From: Agapetus fuscipes | Lineage: Eukaryota > Arthropoda > Insecta > Trichoptera > Glossosomatidae | Direction of reading: 5' to 3' | NCBI GenBank assembly: GCA_951799405.1 | Contig: OX637343.1 | Location: 8,720,524 to 8,784,523 of the forward strand | Length of the DNA: 64,000 bases | Part shown: piece by piece, positions 52,301 to 58,387 of the stretch | Layout: each line of letters begins with the position of its first letter | Numbering within the stretch: position 1 is the first letter of the stretch | Position numbers and translations under genes: made by a program | The notes under the pieces: model-generated | The model's database searches: none | Told to the model about the DNA's origin: nothing | Seen by the model: only the letters and a program-made list of their open reading frames with translations

Positions 52301-54683
52301 GTGAAACCCAAGTTTCATCCACAGTCACAATGGAGCGGAAAAATTCATCGCCATGAAGTTTGCAGCGCCTCAAAAACTTTTGCCCGCCGCTGCGTATTTC
52401 GCACTAAGCGGGAGATTGGATCGTCATTTTTCAAGAAATGTGTTGTCGCATTGACACTTCTAAACGTACTGACCTTGAACACGGAATTGTAGCTAACATG
52501 TCAAAAATAAAATCCATCCGGTCGTGAGAGCCTCAGTACACTTACTTTGTGGACAAGCCTCGTAGTTTAGATGTAGTTACTGTTACTGTGTTACTTAAAT
52601 AGAAATTTGAAAATGTTTGTCTCTGTTTGGTTGCAGCACCTCCACACGTACCTGAGCAACATCTACAGTGAGATCCTGCTGCTGAAGGAGTTTGAGTCCA
52701 AGCTGTATGCCAGGATATACGAGGAGGCAGCCAGGAGGAAAGCCATACAGATACTCAAGGACGAGCGGGGGAAGAAAGGTGAACTGACTTGGCTGATGTG
52801 ATAACACATAGTACACAGCGATTTACCGTCTTTTCAGTCTATCTAATATTTGCCATTGTAATATTGTATTAATTGATAAAAAAATATCTACTTTTTTGGG
52901 TTAAAAACATACACCTTTGTCACAGACCGGTCACTAAAGTTATATCCAGCATTACAGCTACTGAGTTTTGCTTGTGTGATTATAATGACTTTCTATAACC
53001 TAATAAATCAACCTAATATACTTGTAGTACATTATGTTGATTTATTAAGAGATCTATAAATGCACTGGTGTCACTGATGTTCTACAGCGAATGACTTATT
53101 CAAAGTGGCATTGGGCTGGTCATGTCACAAGGCTGGACCATGGCAGGTGGCTGAAAAGGATCCTCCAGTGGCGGCCCAGGATGTACAAGCGGGGAGTGGG
53201 AAGACCACAACTGAGGTGGCTGGATGCCATCAAGGGAACTGTTAGCACAGTAGCGGATAGACAAACATGGAGAAGATTGGTGGAGGCCTACGTCCTTGAC
53301 TTGACTGAGAAAGGCTGAGGAAGACAAAGGAGAAGAATATACTCGTACTTTTATTATTTGTGTATGATTGTATGCTCTGTCTTTAGTGGTATATTTTATT
53401 TTGTATGGATGACAGCGCCAAGTCCATGGTTGTCAGATACAAAATTAAAGTCCTTAGTAACCATTTAATCAATCACAAGTACCCAGAAACCTGCACTAGC
53501 AAGTGGCATCATATTTTTTGTCCCAATGAAAATTCCAAACTATTGTTTAGTTTATCCTAGCATTATAAAAGCTTCTCCATGACCTTGACCATGCTTTGTC
53601 TGTATTGTGTGTTCAGGGGAATATGGCATCACCAAGGATGAGGAGGGGAAGCATGCGGAGGAGCTGAAGGTCTTCCTGCAGTTCATCAATGAGAACAAGG
53701 CGGAGCTCAATGTGCTGGTCAGGACTTACAGGTTAATACTCGTACATACACCAATCTATGTCTTTCAAATGGCTCTCCCATTCAGCAAAACTTAACATAT
53801 ACACTTTCATTGTTCGGCCAGTTGTTTTGCATGAATGTGAAGCCTGAAGTCAAGAGAAATCTCTACAGGTCTTTGGGAACAAAATGCTTTGTCGGATCTC
53901 AGACCTGTACCTGAAGGCCACAGGTGGCGACTCTGCACCAACAGAGCTAAGCTCCATATTCCAAGACCATAAAATAGTGACGGTATTGAAATCAAGAAGA
54001 CTTCAGTGGGCAGGACATGTAGCACGTGCAGAGGACTCCAGAATAATCAGAAATGTCTTGGATAGTGCCTCCTTTTAGTGTTAGACCATTCAACTCAAAA
54101 GTTGTTGCAGAAGGCCAGCCCCTGTACGTGTAAAAACAAATAGGTTCCACATCCGACTCCTACGTGGACAGTGTGGTAAGAAGTAACCCTAAATGTGCAG
54201 CTAAGTTATGTGTTACGTTACGAGGGAAAGAAGGCAAAACCTTAAATTAAAAAAAAATTTGCACTTGCAAAGATGATAGATTATTGTATTTGTTAGGGTT
54301 TGGTGGAAAGTCCATTGTATTTATTTAAAAAAATATCACAGTTTTTATTCACTTACAATTTTATTTATATTTTTTGGCTCGAATACTGTCGCCTCAAAAA
54401 GGTACTGCTCCTGAGGATGATTATTGTATTCTGTTTTATTATTCCTTACAGAGGTCACGTCAAGACATTCATCCTAAAGCTGGCGCTGCAAAACGACTCT
54501 CGTCTCCAATTCCTGTTGTACCGCCTCGACTACAACGACTTCTACAAGCGCGGGGACTCCAAACTGCACGAACCCCTCACGTATCAGCACAAGAGGCTCA
54601 GCGCCATTGGGCTGGGCGGGAAACAAAATGGCCACCGCAAGGGGGAGCAGCAAATGGCCGCCAGAACACGGAAAATCAAGTGA
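40325..54683 (+). CDS. Grip91: Gamma-tubulin complex component 3 (GCP3), complete, 15 coding exons
   Basis: GCP3 is a core subunit of the gamma-tubulin small and ring complexes that nucleate microtubules at centrosomes and spindles. Exons: 40325-40397, 41154-41482, 42239-42380, 43272-43475, 44275-44357, 44764-44890, 45670-45887, 47100-47256, 47924-48116, 48465-48610, 49313-49507, 51974-52191, 52637-52778, 53617-53731, 54452-54683. Lengths total 2574 nt = 857 codons plus stop and every junction keeps frame at GT-AG sites. Diagnostic blocks, in order: ELGFLHDKVAEI, LTLRRLFVWATEP, CRWLLDGELEDQHSEFF, RLWHDKYKV, LLLGQGDFIQTLM, LHNLT-like CVHNLTCILDASVRSTNAQY, LWRAKRMEY, LRSEMVHLVKELQ, ALDQLLAAHHAFL and LQFLLYRLDYNDFYK. 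These cover the Spc97/Spc98 GRIP1 and GRIP2 regions; usual family length is about 900. Exons are GC-rich, introns AT-rich and repeat-laden. Confidence 0.95.
40572..40735 (+). repeat. 22-bp minisatellite (about 5 copies) behind a hAT-like end
   Basis: CAGGGATTGACAACCTGCGG CTCGCGAGCC (40576-40606) looks like a hAT/MITE end. It is followed by GAAGCTGCGGCTCTTTGGAT AT units starting at 40627, 40648, 40670, 40692 and 40714. Lies in Grip91 intron 1, next to a family C repeat. Confidence 0.8.
40736..41130 (-). repeat. Two family C repeats in tandem (intron 1)
   Basis: 40736-40977 is a full copy (ATCTAAGCTGCAAAGATATA to AACCTATAAGTCAAGGAACC); 41003-41130 is a 5' half (CTCAAATGAACATAAAGCCT to ACCAACCTATGAGTCATC), ending about 20 nt before the acceptor of exon 2, whose polypyrimidine tract it almost touches. 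Confidence 0.85.
41154..41482 (+). CDS. Grip91: Grip91 exon 2
   Basis: TTTACAG|GGAGTTGTG to ACG|GTAAGT, 329 nt. Encodes GSCESAFRTAVALVSVSGES, then YVCQRIRDKILARRSQAEAN, FTDHYQRLKGSLVLQKRCSV LSLLLSLS: the N-terminal GCP3 homology region, with the LLSLS motif common to GCP3. The C-terminal third (GGEEAGRGASRG..) is low-complexity linker. Confidence 0.92.
41562..41985 (-). repeat. Two family C repeats (intron 2)
   Basis: 41562-41818 is full length with an (AATCT)n end; 41855-41985 is a partial copy (TTGCAAAGATACATTAGCAT to GCAACTTTTACCGACCT). Same orientation as the copies in introns 1 and 3. Confidence 0.85.
42239..42380 (+). CDS. Grip91: Grip91 exon 3 (linker)
   Basis: TTGCAG|GTATCCCTGAG to AACA|GTAAGA, 142 nt. 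Encodes VSLSSFGSVDSQYCTGSAPL and a Ser/His/Lys-rich continuation. Low conservation, corresponding to the variable Ser-rich linker of GCP3. It starts at a 5' GT preceded by CAG, so the acceptor is clear. Confidence 0.85.
42618..42837 (-). repeat. Family C repeat (intron 3)
   Basis: AAGTTGCACAATATTAAATG to ATGAACCTATGAGTCAAGGA. Internal deletions shorten the 3' end. Confidence 0.8.
43272..43475 (+). CDS. Grip91: Grip91 exon 4
   Basis: TTTCCAG|ATGAGGAAG to CATAG|GTCAGA, 204 nt. Encodes NEEECELSEHELLQAVLYLA, then RRGRGALAARMAELGFLHDK VAEIT. Matches the start of the GRIP1 domain (tEaalvrDiLyvfQG..., lselGWLhnKi). The donor GTCAGA is non-canonical at position +3 but keeps frame. Confidence 0.92.
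43532..43812 (+). mobile_element. SINE B, full length (intron 4)
   Basis: GACCCGTCCGTAGTCTAGCG, GGGTTCGAATCCCGTCAGAG, GCTCTTCGCTGCGTTGAAAA, CAGCAACTGGGTCTCGCTTG, CTCGCAGAGGGCTCTTGAGG, CAGTGCTCAACAAATAAATC. A second 3' fragment is at 44015-44100 in the same intron. Confidence 0.85.
44275..44357 (+). CDS. Grip91: Grip91 exon 5
   Basis: GCTTGCAG|GTGTGGTG to GAG|GTAAGA, 83 nt. Encodes GVVGQGLISAFHNELSEYYR SIAIVQSE, matching the GCP3 block vGQsFcaALhqELreYYrLi. Confidence 0.93.
44382..44668 (+). mobile_element. SINE B, full length (intron 5)
   Basis: GACCGGTCGGTAGTCTAGTG, GGGTTCGAATCCCGGCAGAG, and the complete solo-B 3' end AGCTCGCAGAGAGCTCTTGA, CACCAAATAAATCATAATAA. It begins only 24 nt after exon 5. 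Confidence 0.88.
44764..44890 (+). CDS. Grip91: Grip91 exon 6
   Basis: GATTCCAG|TTGAACTCC to AAAG|GTAACT, 127 nt. Encodes the GALTLRRLFVWATEPLHRLK WLAIIGYNCQNKK block, one of the strongest GCP3 signatures (sLTLRRLlVWtydPkiRLKtLaalvd.CqgrKGG). Confidence 0.95.
44910..45110 (-). mobile_element. L2/CR1-like LINE 3' end (intron 6, minus strand)
   Basis: The minus-strand translation contains AGPSTWNQLPPEVR, the same C-terminal motif as at 3180-3415, with tail ACTAAACGGCGATCTAC and (ATC)n at 44910-44932. Frameshifts and stops follow the motif. Confidence 0.7.
45349..45636. mobile_element. PIF/Harbinger-like MITE with TTA target duplication (intron 6)
   Basis: Left TIR GGGGCTGTCCATATATTACG and right TIR CGTAATTTATGGACGGCCCC are inverted, flanked by TTA (45346-45348, 45637-45639). 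Poly-G runs inside (45364-, 45537-, 45580-) may be assembly-sensitive. Ends about 34 nt before exon 7. Confidence 0.8.
45670..45887 (+). CDS. Grip91: Grip91 exon 7
   Basis: TTGTCTAG|GTGGAGAG to AAG|GTAAAC, 218 nt. Encodes GGELASAVYEFLCHGDPRVS, QLLPSVCYPLYVMLCRWLLD, GELEDQHSEFFIEG and RLWHDKYK: the central GRIP1 blocks (sHPvlsfLyrWiydGELeDtyhEFFva, RLWHDKY). Confidence 0.95.
45948..46170 (+). repeat. Family C repeat (intron 7), joined to a SINE A 3' end
   Basis: GTTGGTATGAGGCTGACCAC to CCTTGCAACTTAGATTATAG. The preceding 45893-45945 (CTAAGCTACACAAATAGTGT, AACTTCTTGCCGTGTTATCC) is the tail of a minus-strand SINE A broken by this repeat. The C copy belongs to the ACACATTCAGCATTTG subfamily. Confidence 0.8.
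46185..46355 (-). mobile_element. SINE A (intron 7)
   Basis: Minus strand: GAAAGCTCAGTTGGTAGAGT, box B GGGTTCGAATCCCACCGATG, CCGGCAAGGTTTACTCAGCC, AATGAGTACCAGCCTTTC. Probably the head of the SINE whose tail lies at 45893-45945, split by the family C insertion. Confidence 0.8.
46743..46934. mobile_element. hAT-like MITE, family D, complete copy (intron 7)
   Basis: Left CAGGGCTGGAAGTCTCATCC and right TGATGAGACTTCCAGCCCTG are terminal inverted repeats; CCTACCTACCGAATATTGGT and ACCAATATTCAGTAGGTAAG extend them. Interior AAGATGGCCGCTAGTGAGCA matches the copies at 10379 and 26540. No exact 8-bp duplication visible. Confidence 0.75.
47100..47256 (+). CDS. Grip91: Grip91 exon 8
   Basis: TTCCTCAG|GTGCGCACG to AGTG|GTGAGG, 157 nt. 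Encodes VRTSMLPAFISRTQAEHILA TGKSVTFLREVCGD, matching lrkSMiPsFmt.dqsrkvLliGKSinFLhqvC. Confidence 0.95.
47924..48116 (+). CDS. Grip91: Grip91 exon 9
   Basis: GCTTACAG|CGGAGCTC to TTACA|GTAAGC, 193 nt. Encodes KLQSVMSMAYLGVSRRLLDA LLNQHKLMKHLGALHAYLLL GQGDFIQTLMLQL. RRYLLLGQGDFI-type sequence is invariant in GCP2/GCP3. At 48147-48185 the intron carries a short copy of GCCCTGCTGAACCAG..CTGATGAAGCACCT, a 39-nt partial duplication of this exon. Confidence 0.95.
48465..48610 (+). CDS. Grip91: Grip91 exon 10
   Basis: GTTGCAG|GCCAGAGCTG to CACCAG|GTAGCA, 146 nt. Encodes PELNKPASQLCVHNLTCILD ASVRSTNAQYHDPDVLNRLH INMFPPSPG; matches l..HNLtgiLEtAvRaTNAQfd.peiLrRLDvrll. It leaves phase 1, to be met by G|AG GAC GTG of exon 11. 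Confidence 0.95.
48745..48847 (+). pseudogene. Upstream partial copies of exon 11 (representative; others 48887-48989, 49029-49131, 49171-49273)
   Basis: Each could be entered from exon 10 in the correct phase and reads EDVGWDVVSLLYSSDGPLGT.., then TLFTYL and a TAA stop about 36 codons in. A weak GTACCT donor in each would define a 103-nt exon, which is not a multiple of three, and the spacing to the next acceptor is only 39 nt. Use of any of these acceptors would therefore truncate or shift the protein. Confidence 0.6.
48745..49420 (+). repeat. 142-bp tandem array, five copies, covering the start of Grip91 exon 11 and its acceptor
   Basis: AG-GAYGTGGGCTGGGATGT starts at 48745, 48887, 49029, 49171 and 49313: an exact 142-bp period. 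The units are near identical. Copies 1-4 end TTCACGTACCTGTAATAAGC; only copy 5 continues TTCACGCACCTGTGGAGGGC into the rest of exon 11. Copies 2-5 share the acceptor TTGTCCCCTGCAG; copy 1 has TTCTCTCAGGGCAG. Confidence 0.97.
49313..49507 (+). CDS. Grip91: Grip91 exon 11 (last, intact copy in the array)
   Basis: CCCCTGCAG|AGGACGTGG to GCCG|GTGAGT, 195 nt. Encodes EDVGWDVVSLLYSSDGPLGT, then LLQAEAAACYRTLFTHLWRA KRMEYTLGQMWRRH: start of the GRIP2 domain (GwDvfsLdYhVdgPi.tVft, fLWraKRmEyil). It is the only one of the five copies that reads through to a good donor. Confidence 0.93.
49508..51973. other. Intron 11, mostly AT-rich; family C copy and tRNA-like head
   Basis: Contains a minus-strand family C copy at 50365-50540 and the tRNA-like head at 51583-51668. 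A GC-rich patch at 51130-51240 (GGGTGTGGGGCGGAGTGCGG) has no ORF. ATAATATTATGATGATAATA-type inverted sequences at 51060-51130 form a ~30-bp hairpin. No exon found here. Confidence 0.6.
51974..52191 (+). CDS. Grip91: Grip91 exon 12
   Basis: TTGTGCAG|AGGTGACTGG to AAG|GTGAGA, 218 nt. Encodes EVTGLLRRLHVLRSEMVHLV KELQHALFVVVECGWQELMQ, then HALDQLLAAHHAFLHKVTAS ALLDDNTK; matches hqchiLasEMvHFihQmqyYi.FEVLEcsWdeL, aqDLDhIIaAHevFLd. Confidence 0.95.
52260..52470 (-). pseudogene. mariner transposase fragment (intron 12)
   Basis: Minus-strand translation includes LRRCKLHGDEFFRSIVTVDE TWVSHYTPETKG. The vTgDEtWvhHytPEtK box surrounds the first catalytic Asp of mariner-type transposases. Only the middle of the protein is present, with no flanking inverted repeats recognised; it is an inactive relic. 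Confidence 0.75.
52637..52778 (+). CDS. Grip91: Grip91 exon 13
   Basis: GGTTGCAG|CACCTCCAC to AAAG|GTGAAC, 142 nt. Encodes HLHTYLSNIYSEILLLKEFE, then LYARIYEEAARRKAIQILKD ERGKK, the helical region before the C-terminal domain of GCP3. Charged, probably coiled-coil-like. Confidence 0.9.
53080..53340 (+). mobile_element. RTE-like LINE C-terminus (intron 13)
   Basis: An uninterrupted 75-codon frame reads KWHWAGHVTRLDHGRWLKRI LQWRPR, then GRPQLRWLDAIKG..TW..L VEAY. The rrlrWaGHVaRmddgRw..rvl.W.pr..rGRP..RW.ddI pattern is the C-terminal end of RTE-type ORF2. Same orientation as the host gene. Confidence 0.75.
53617..53731 (+). CDS. Grip91: Grip91 exon 14
   Basis: GTGTTCAG|GGGAATATGG to ACAG|GTTAAT, 115 nt. 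Encodes GEYGITKDEEGKHAEELKVF LQFINENKAELNVLVRTYR, matching the i..fk..l..lc.qlriLthfyq region. The donor GTTAAT is weak, but a neighbouring exon 15 continues R|GHVKTFIL. Confidence 0.9.
53810..54078 (+). mobile_element. Second RTE-like LINE fragment (intron 14)
   Basis: In frame from about 53880: KMLCRISDLYLKATGGDSAP TELSSIF, then SRRLQWAGHVARAEDSRIIR NVLD. Stop codons and a missing N-terminus make it a relic. Of different subtype to 53080-53340 (RRLQWAGHVARAED versus KWHWAGHVTRLDH). A SINE A tail follows at 54100-54225. Confidence 0.65.
54452..54683 (+). CDS. Grip91: Grip91 exon 15 (stop codon)
   Basis: TTCCTTACAG|AGGTCACG to TGA at 54681-54683. Encodes GHVKTFILKLALQNDSRLQF LLYRLDYNDFYKRGD, the C-terminal GCP3 signature (LrFLsFRLDFNehYka), followed by a basic tail (RTRKIK). 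The tail is longer than in vertebrate GCP3 and low in complexity. Confidence 0.94.
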
Positions 54684-54782
54684 CACCAGCTAGATGACCA
54701 AGCTAACTCACAACAAAAACAATCCAAGAACTCAAAACTTACATTATTAGATTATGACCTTGAAATTGACAAGAGAATTGAG

Positions 54783-55007
54783 ATGGCCATTTTGAATTGC
54801 AAACAAAAAAAAGATGGCGCCGTGGATAGGTTAAGTTTAGATGGTGAATCGTTGGAAGTGAATGTAGATTTATTTGAAGATGTTAAGTTGAATGTAAGGA
54901 AGTGCCATAGTGTGGATGAAAAGCGGGAGAGACCGAAGAGAAGTAGTTTTTGGTTAAGTTATTTTTTCTGCAGTTGGCATGCTGGGTTTGCGAGTAGAGA
55001 AAATTAA
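54783..55007 (+). CDS. Open frame in the presumed Grip91 3' UTR, unknown
   Basis: 74 codons starting 100 nt after the Grip91 stop: MAILNCKQKKDGAVDRLSLD through SLEVNVDLFEDVKLNVRKCH. Higher GC than its flanks and no repeat match. It could be chance, or a separate exon. No motif is recognised and there is no acceptor at its start. Confidence 0.15.
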   Translation: MAILNCKQKKDGAVDRLSLDGESLEVNVDLFEDVKLNVRKCHSVDEKRERPKRSSFWLSYFFCSWHAGFASREN

Positions 55008-55179
55008 ACAACATAACATGAAGGAACTGTCATTATAATCCATTGTCTTGTCACATATTCTTGTTTAATATTTAAAAGTATTTGTTTATTTCGACTGTTA
55101 ACTTTTTTAAATGATCCTGTTAGTTAGAGAATCTCCAGAGCTTTAATGATTGTTAGAGCCCAAGTTAGATAATATAAGT

Positions 55180-55185
55180 AATAAA
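55180..55185 (+). terminator. Candidate poly(A) signal for Grip91
   Basis: AATAAA about 500 nt after the stop codon, just before a SINE B fragment (55195-55310, minus). It is the first canonical signal downstream on this strand that I noticed. Confidence 0.4.
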
Positions 55186-55194
55186 TATTACAAT

Positions 55195-55360
55195 GGTTCA
55201 TTGGGTGAACGCTATTTTTGTGTGTATTACACCTCAAGAGCCCTCAGCGAATTAGTTATAGAAAGCTCCAATACTCACGCAAGACTCAGTTTCTGTAAGT
55301 TCAATTACACACTAGAGCAGTGTTTTCCAACCTTTTTTCGCCCATCCCACCCTTATGTCT
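55195..55360 (-). mobile_element. SINE B 3' fragment followed by a hAT-like end
   Basis: 55195-55310: TTCATTGGGTGAACGCTATT, ACACCTCAAGAGCCCTCAGC is family B in reverse. 55316-55350 CAGTGTTTTCCAACCTTTTT TCGCCCATCCCACC resembles the reverse of 15985-16015. Confidence 0.5.
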
Positions 55361-55781
55361 AAATGGGGATGTATGAAAGCTTTCACACAGTCTGTCCAAT
55401 AATTTATATACAAACCATAGACATGAGAAAGTAGAAAGATTTAAAAAAACACAATTTTATATTCACAAGTTAAGCATTTATTTCAATGTCATTTTCAAGA
55501 AGACACTCTTAAGCAAATCAGAAGTACTCAAGGTGAAATAAATGCTCGACTTGTGAAAATAAAACTTTTTTTTTTTTTATACTTTCTCATAAAAATGAAT
55601 TTTCACTGTAAATACACAAACTCTAAAAAGTTAAAACCATAGAAAATCCGGGCAGAATGGTTCTCGTGTGAAAAGGCTGAATGGATCTTTGGTGACGGCA
55701 GATGAATATTCAACCCAGCAAAGAGTATATTGGATAGTTAAATTATGCTTTGTCCTCCCACCAGAATTAAATCCAGATCCT

Positions 55782-56035
55782 CCCCCAAACCTCAAATGAA
55801 CATAAGCCCTGCAACTTTTGATGACCTTCCCTGAAACAGGGGTGATATTGGCAAGGCAAACCATTTTAAATAATGATTACGTTAGACATTTTATAAAATG
55901 AAAAAAATGGATTTTACTGACCGTGCTTCTCTTTTGCACGGTCAGTAAAATCCATTTTTTCCATTTTATAAAAAGCAAACCATTTTTAACAGTATGGGTG
56001 GTCAGCCTCATACCAACCTACAAGTCAAGGAAGAA
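55782..56035 (-). repeat. Family C repeat split by a palindromic insertion
   Basis: The left piece (55782-55868, CCTCAAATGAACATAAGCCC to GGCAAGGCAAACCATTTTAA) and right piece (55977-56035, GCAAACCATTTTTAACAGTA to CCTACAAGTCAAGGAA) together make a family C 5' half. GCAAACCATTTT is present on both sides of the insert, i.e. a 12-bp duplication or its equivalent. Confidence 0.8.
55869..55976. mobile_element. Small foldback element inserted in a family C repeat
   Basis: ATTTTATAAAATGAAAAAAA TGGATTTTACTGACCGTGC and its reverse complement GCACGGTCAGTAAAATCCAT TTTTTCCATTTTATAAA are separated by a 9-nt TTCTCTTTT loop. The TGGATKTTACTRACCGTG block also ends the larger foldback at 8945-9172, so this may be its internally deleted form. 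Confidence 0.8.
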
Positions 56036-56039
56036 GTTC

Positions 56040-57005
56040 TGAAGGAGTAAAATCAGCATGTGGAATATATTTATTTATACAAGGTAGGTAGTGATTCCAT
56101 TGGGAATGAGGGTGTCCATTTTATCCAAGGAGATGTTTATTACATTTCTGTATCACATGAACAGAAAACTGTATGCCAACCAAAACACTCAATGAAGGCG
56201 CTGTTTTATTTCCTGTACATTTGTTTTTGTTTGTGCAATGCTCGAGTATTTGCCATGGATCAACATAAAAGATATAGATGGCACATGAGCCGATTTACGT
56301 ACCAAAATAGTGTGCGCCTAATGGCGTCCGCTTCATATAAACGAGGTCTTGTTATTATCAGTTTCTAGGCAATCATAATGTTTATGTCTCTTTTTGACCT
56401 ATGACGTTAATATCTCATTTTTTCATTGGTTACCTATTCTTCTGTTTCATGGTACGTTTGTTACTATGACGAAAAAGCAAAAGTAAGCCACATATGTCTA
56501 TTATATTGATTGATGGTATTTACGATAATTTATTAAGAAAACACCAGAATAAGCGTTATTTCTGTCACCCAGTGAACAAATAAGGGCCTCCTGCTCAGAA
56601 AGCAGCAATTTAACAATGAATTAACTCATAATTAATATTAATAAAGGTATTTTCTGTGTATGATCTGTAAATCTATAAGCCATGGCATATTTTTAATAAC
56701 AAAATCGTCTTTTAATCCACACACAAAAAATGTTTCCTACATCTTGAATGAGAGCTATTTTCCTATTTTAGAATAAATAATGTTTACGTATTTACTTACT
56801 GATGTTTGATCCTTGTCTGTAAATAAAATTTTCTAAAGTTGACCAACCTTGTTTTTTATTCTTCTCTTCCATGGTAAAGTTTTGAAGAGACAATACTGGA
56901 CTTAACTTACCCCCGTATTCGCCAATCTTACTCACACTTCACTTAGACTTTATTAGCGCTTAGAATAGTTTTTATTTATGCACCATGCATACAGTAGGTT
57001 CCATG
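56040..57005. other. Intergenic, no gene supported
   Basis: A 102-codon frame at 56060-56368 has no recognisable domain and mixed codon usage. 56905-56985 CCCCGTATTCGCCAATCTTA CTCAC looks like another repeat end. Confidence 0.4.
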
Positions 57006-57007
57006 CC

Positions 57008-57283
57008 CTTGGGAGCTCGCTCCCTCAGTTCTTGTTTATCGTATACGCCAATCTTGTCAAATATGACTTTTTCATGCAGTTGTCTTATGAATCAAATTCT
57101 ACACAATCTGAGCTAAGAAAAACCGTAAAACTCAATAATGTGAGAGTTCCTTTAAATATTTTTTAAATAAATTTCTTGTTTTCATAAGACACATTGATCC
57201 AGTACAAATGCAAACATTGCTCATGTAAAATTTTCTCAATGGCGTTTACGATAAACAAGAACTAAGGCAGCGAGCTGCCACTG
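57008..57283. mobile_element. Inverted-repeat element, family E, full copy
   Basis: Left arm GGGAGCTCGCTCCCTCAGTT CTTGTTTATCG and right arm CGATAAACAAGAACTAAGGC AGCGAGCTGCC pair. Interior AATCAAATTCTACACAATCT GAGC is shared with 34043-34280. About 276 bp, non-coding. Confidence 0.65.
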
Positions 57284-57294
57284 CAAAAACACGC

Positions 57295-57540
57295 TCATCT
57301 AAAACTGTTGCAGAATTGCCCAAAGGCTTGGTGGACTCTCAACGCTCTTTCTGTTGTGTCAATTGTCTGCCATTCAATCCAGTTAGCTTTGATGAGTTCC
57401 GCAAGGCACACTGGTGCTTTCTCATAGAGTGCTCTATGTGTAATTGAGTACAATGCACGAAGCCAATGCAGCTCATGCAACAGTGTTGTTATGCGTGAAT
57501 ACTGAAATTCCTTATATATTTTTTTGCTACAAGTCGACAA
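57295..57540 (-). pseudogene. LINE reverse transcriptase C-terminal fragment (L2/CR1/RTE-like)
   Basis: 81-codon minus-strand frame reads SRITTLLHELHWLRALYSIT HRALYEKAPVCLAELI. The hItplLkeLHWLPvkyRi.yK.l.l.yKalhg.aP.YLaeli pattern is typical of the region after the RT domain in L2/CR1-type elements, with a deletion in the middle. Confidence 0.65.
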
Positions 57541-57545
57541 TCAAG

Positions 57546-58010
57546 GCTTCGTCAAACAGGATGAGTTTTTAACACGCATCAAGGCGTCCGTGCTAAAGCG
57601 CAGTAACGTCGTGTACTTTGTATTTGAAGGACTTTGACGTTATTCAGTTGTCGTCACTGGGAACGATGTTCAGCGACTCATATGAAGATGAGGTGTTGCT
57701 ACTTTACACATTTTTATAAGAATTGCTCATTTTATACAAGCACCAGTATTTTCAAACACATTAAATCAATTTTTAAGGAACCATTTTTACTTTTGACACA
57801 AAATAACGTCCGGCGGCAAAGGAATTTTTGTTATAAAATACAGGGCAACGTCCAGATGCAGTGACCGCGTTGCCTACTGGTAGGGGTGTGTTTGCTCTGT
57901 TGACAGGTGTAGGCATGTCTGGTACAGCACAATTCAACATTAGACCGGGACGTTTAAGCGCCTTGACGCGCAACAAAAACACTTCCTGTTTGACGAAGCC
58001 TTCAAGGTTC
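57546..58010 (+). mobile_element. PIF/Harbinger-like MITE retaining the first transposase codons, copy 1
   Basis: Left end AGGCTTCGTCAAACAGGATG and right end ACTTCCTGTTTGACGAAGCC are inverted, flanked by TCA on both sides. At about 57667 an ATG opens MFSDSYEDEVLLLYTFL-stop, which resembles the acidic MSSDsDEDEllaLyl start of Harbinger transposases. The rest of the gene is gone. Confidence 0.65.
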
Positions 58011-58387
58011 AAGAAAGAAAATGATTTAGGTGTTGTTATATTATTTACTCCATGCCACATCAGTTAACAATTAAAATATTTTCAATTCATTAACAATAAA
58101 AATTTAAATTAAAGCCATTCATTTACAATTCTAAGTACACAAAATATTCATAGAGTGACACATTTTAAAATACCATTTTAAAACAGGGGCCCAATTTTGT
58201 TAGCACACCTTGCGAAAAAATTTAAGCGATCTGATGATTTATTTTGGGAGTCCTGTTTTGGAACGGAACACTATCTGCATTGAAAAAAAAGAGGAATCAT
58301 TTTCAGGAAATAAAAAATAATTATATTACAAAATTAAATACAATATTCTCTTATTCACATATTCGCAGGGACACAAAATATAAAGTC

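Noticed and set aside
54374..54697. 107-codon ORF overlapping the last Grip91 exon
   Set aside because: Out-of-frame reading of GC-rich exon 15; the family match is in the other frame.
56060..56368. 102-codon ORF downstream of Grip91
   Set aside because: No domain, no splice context, composition like surrounding DNA.
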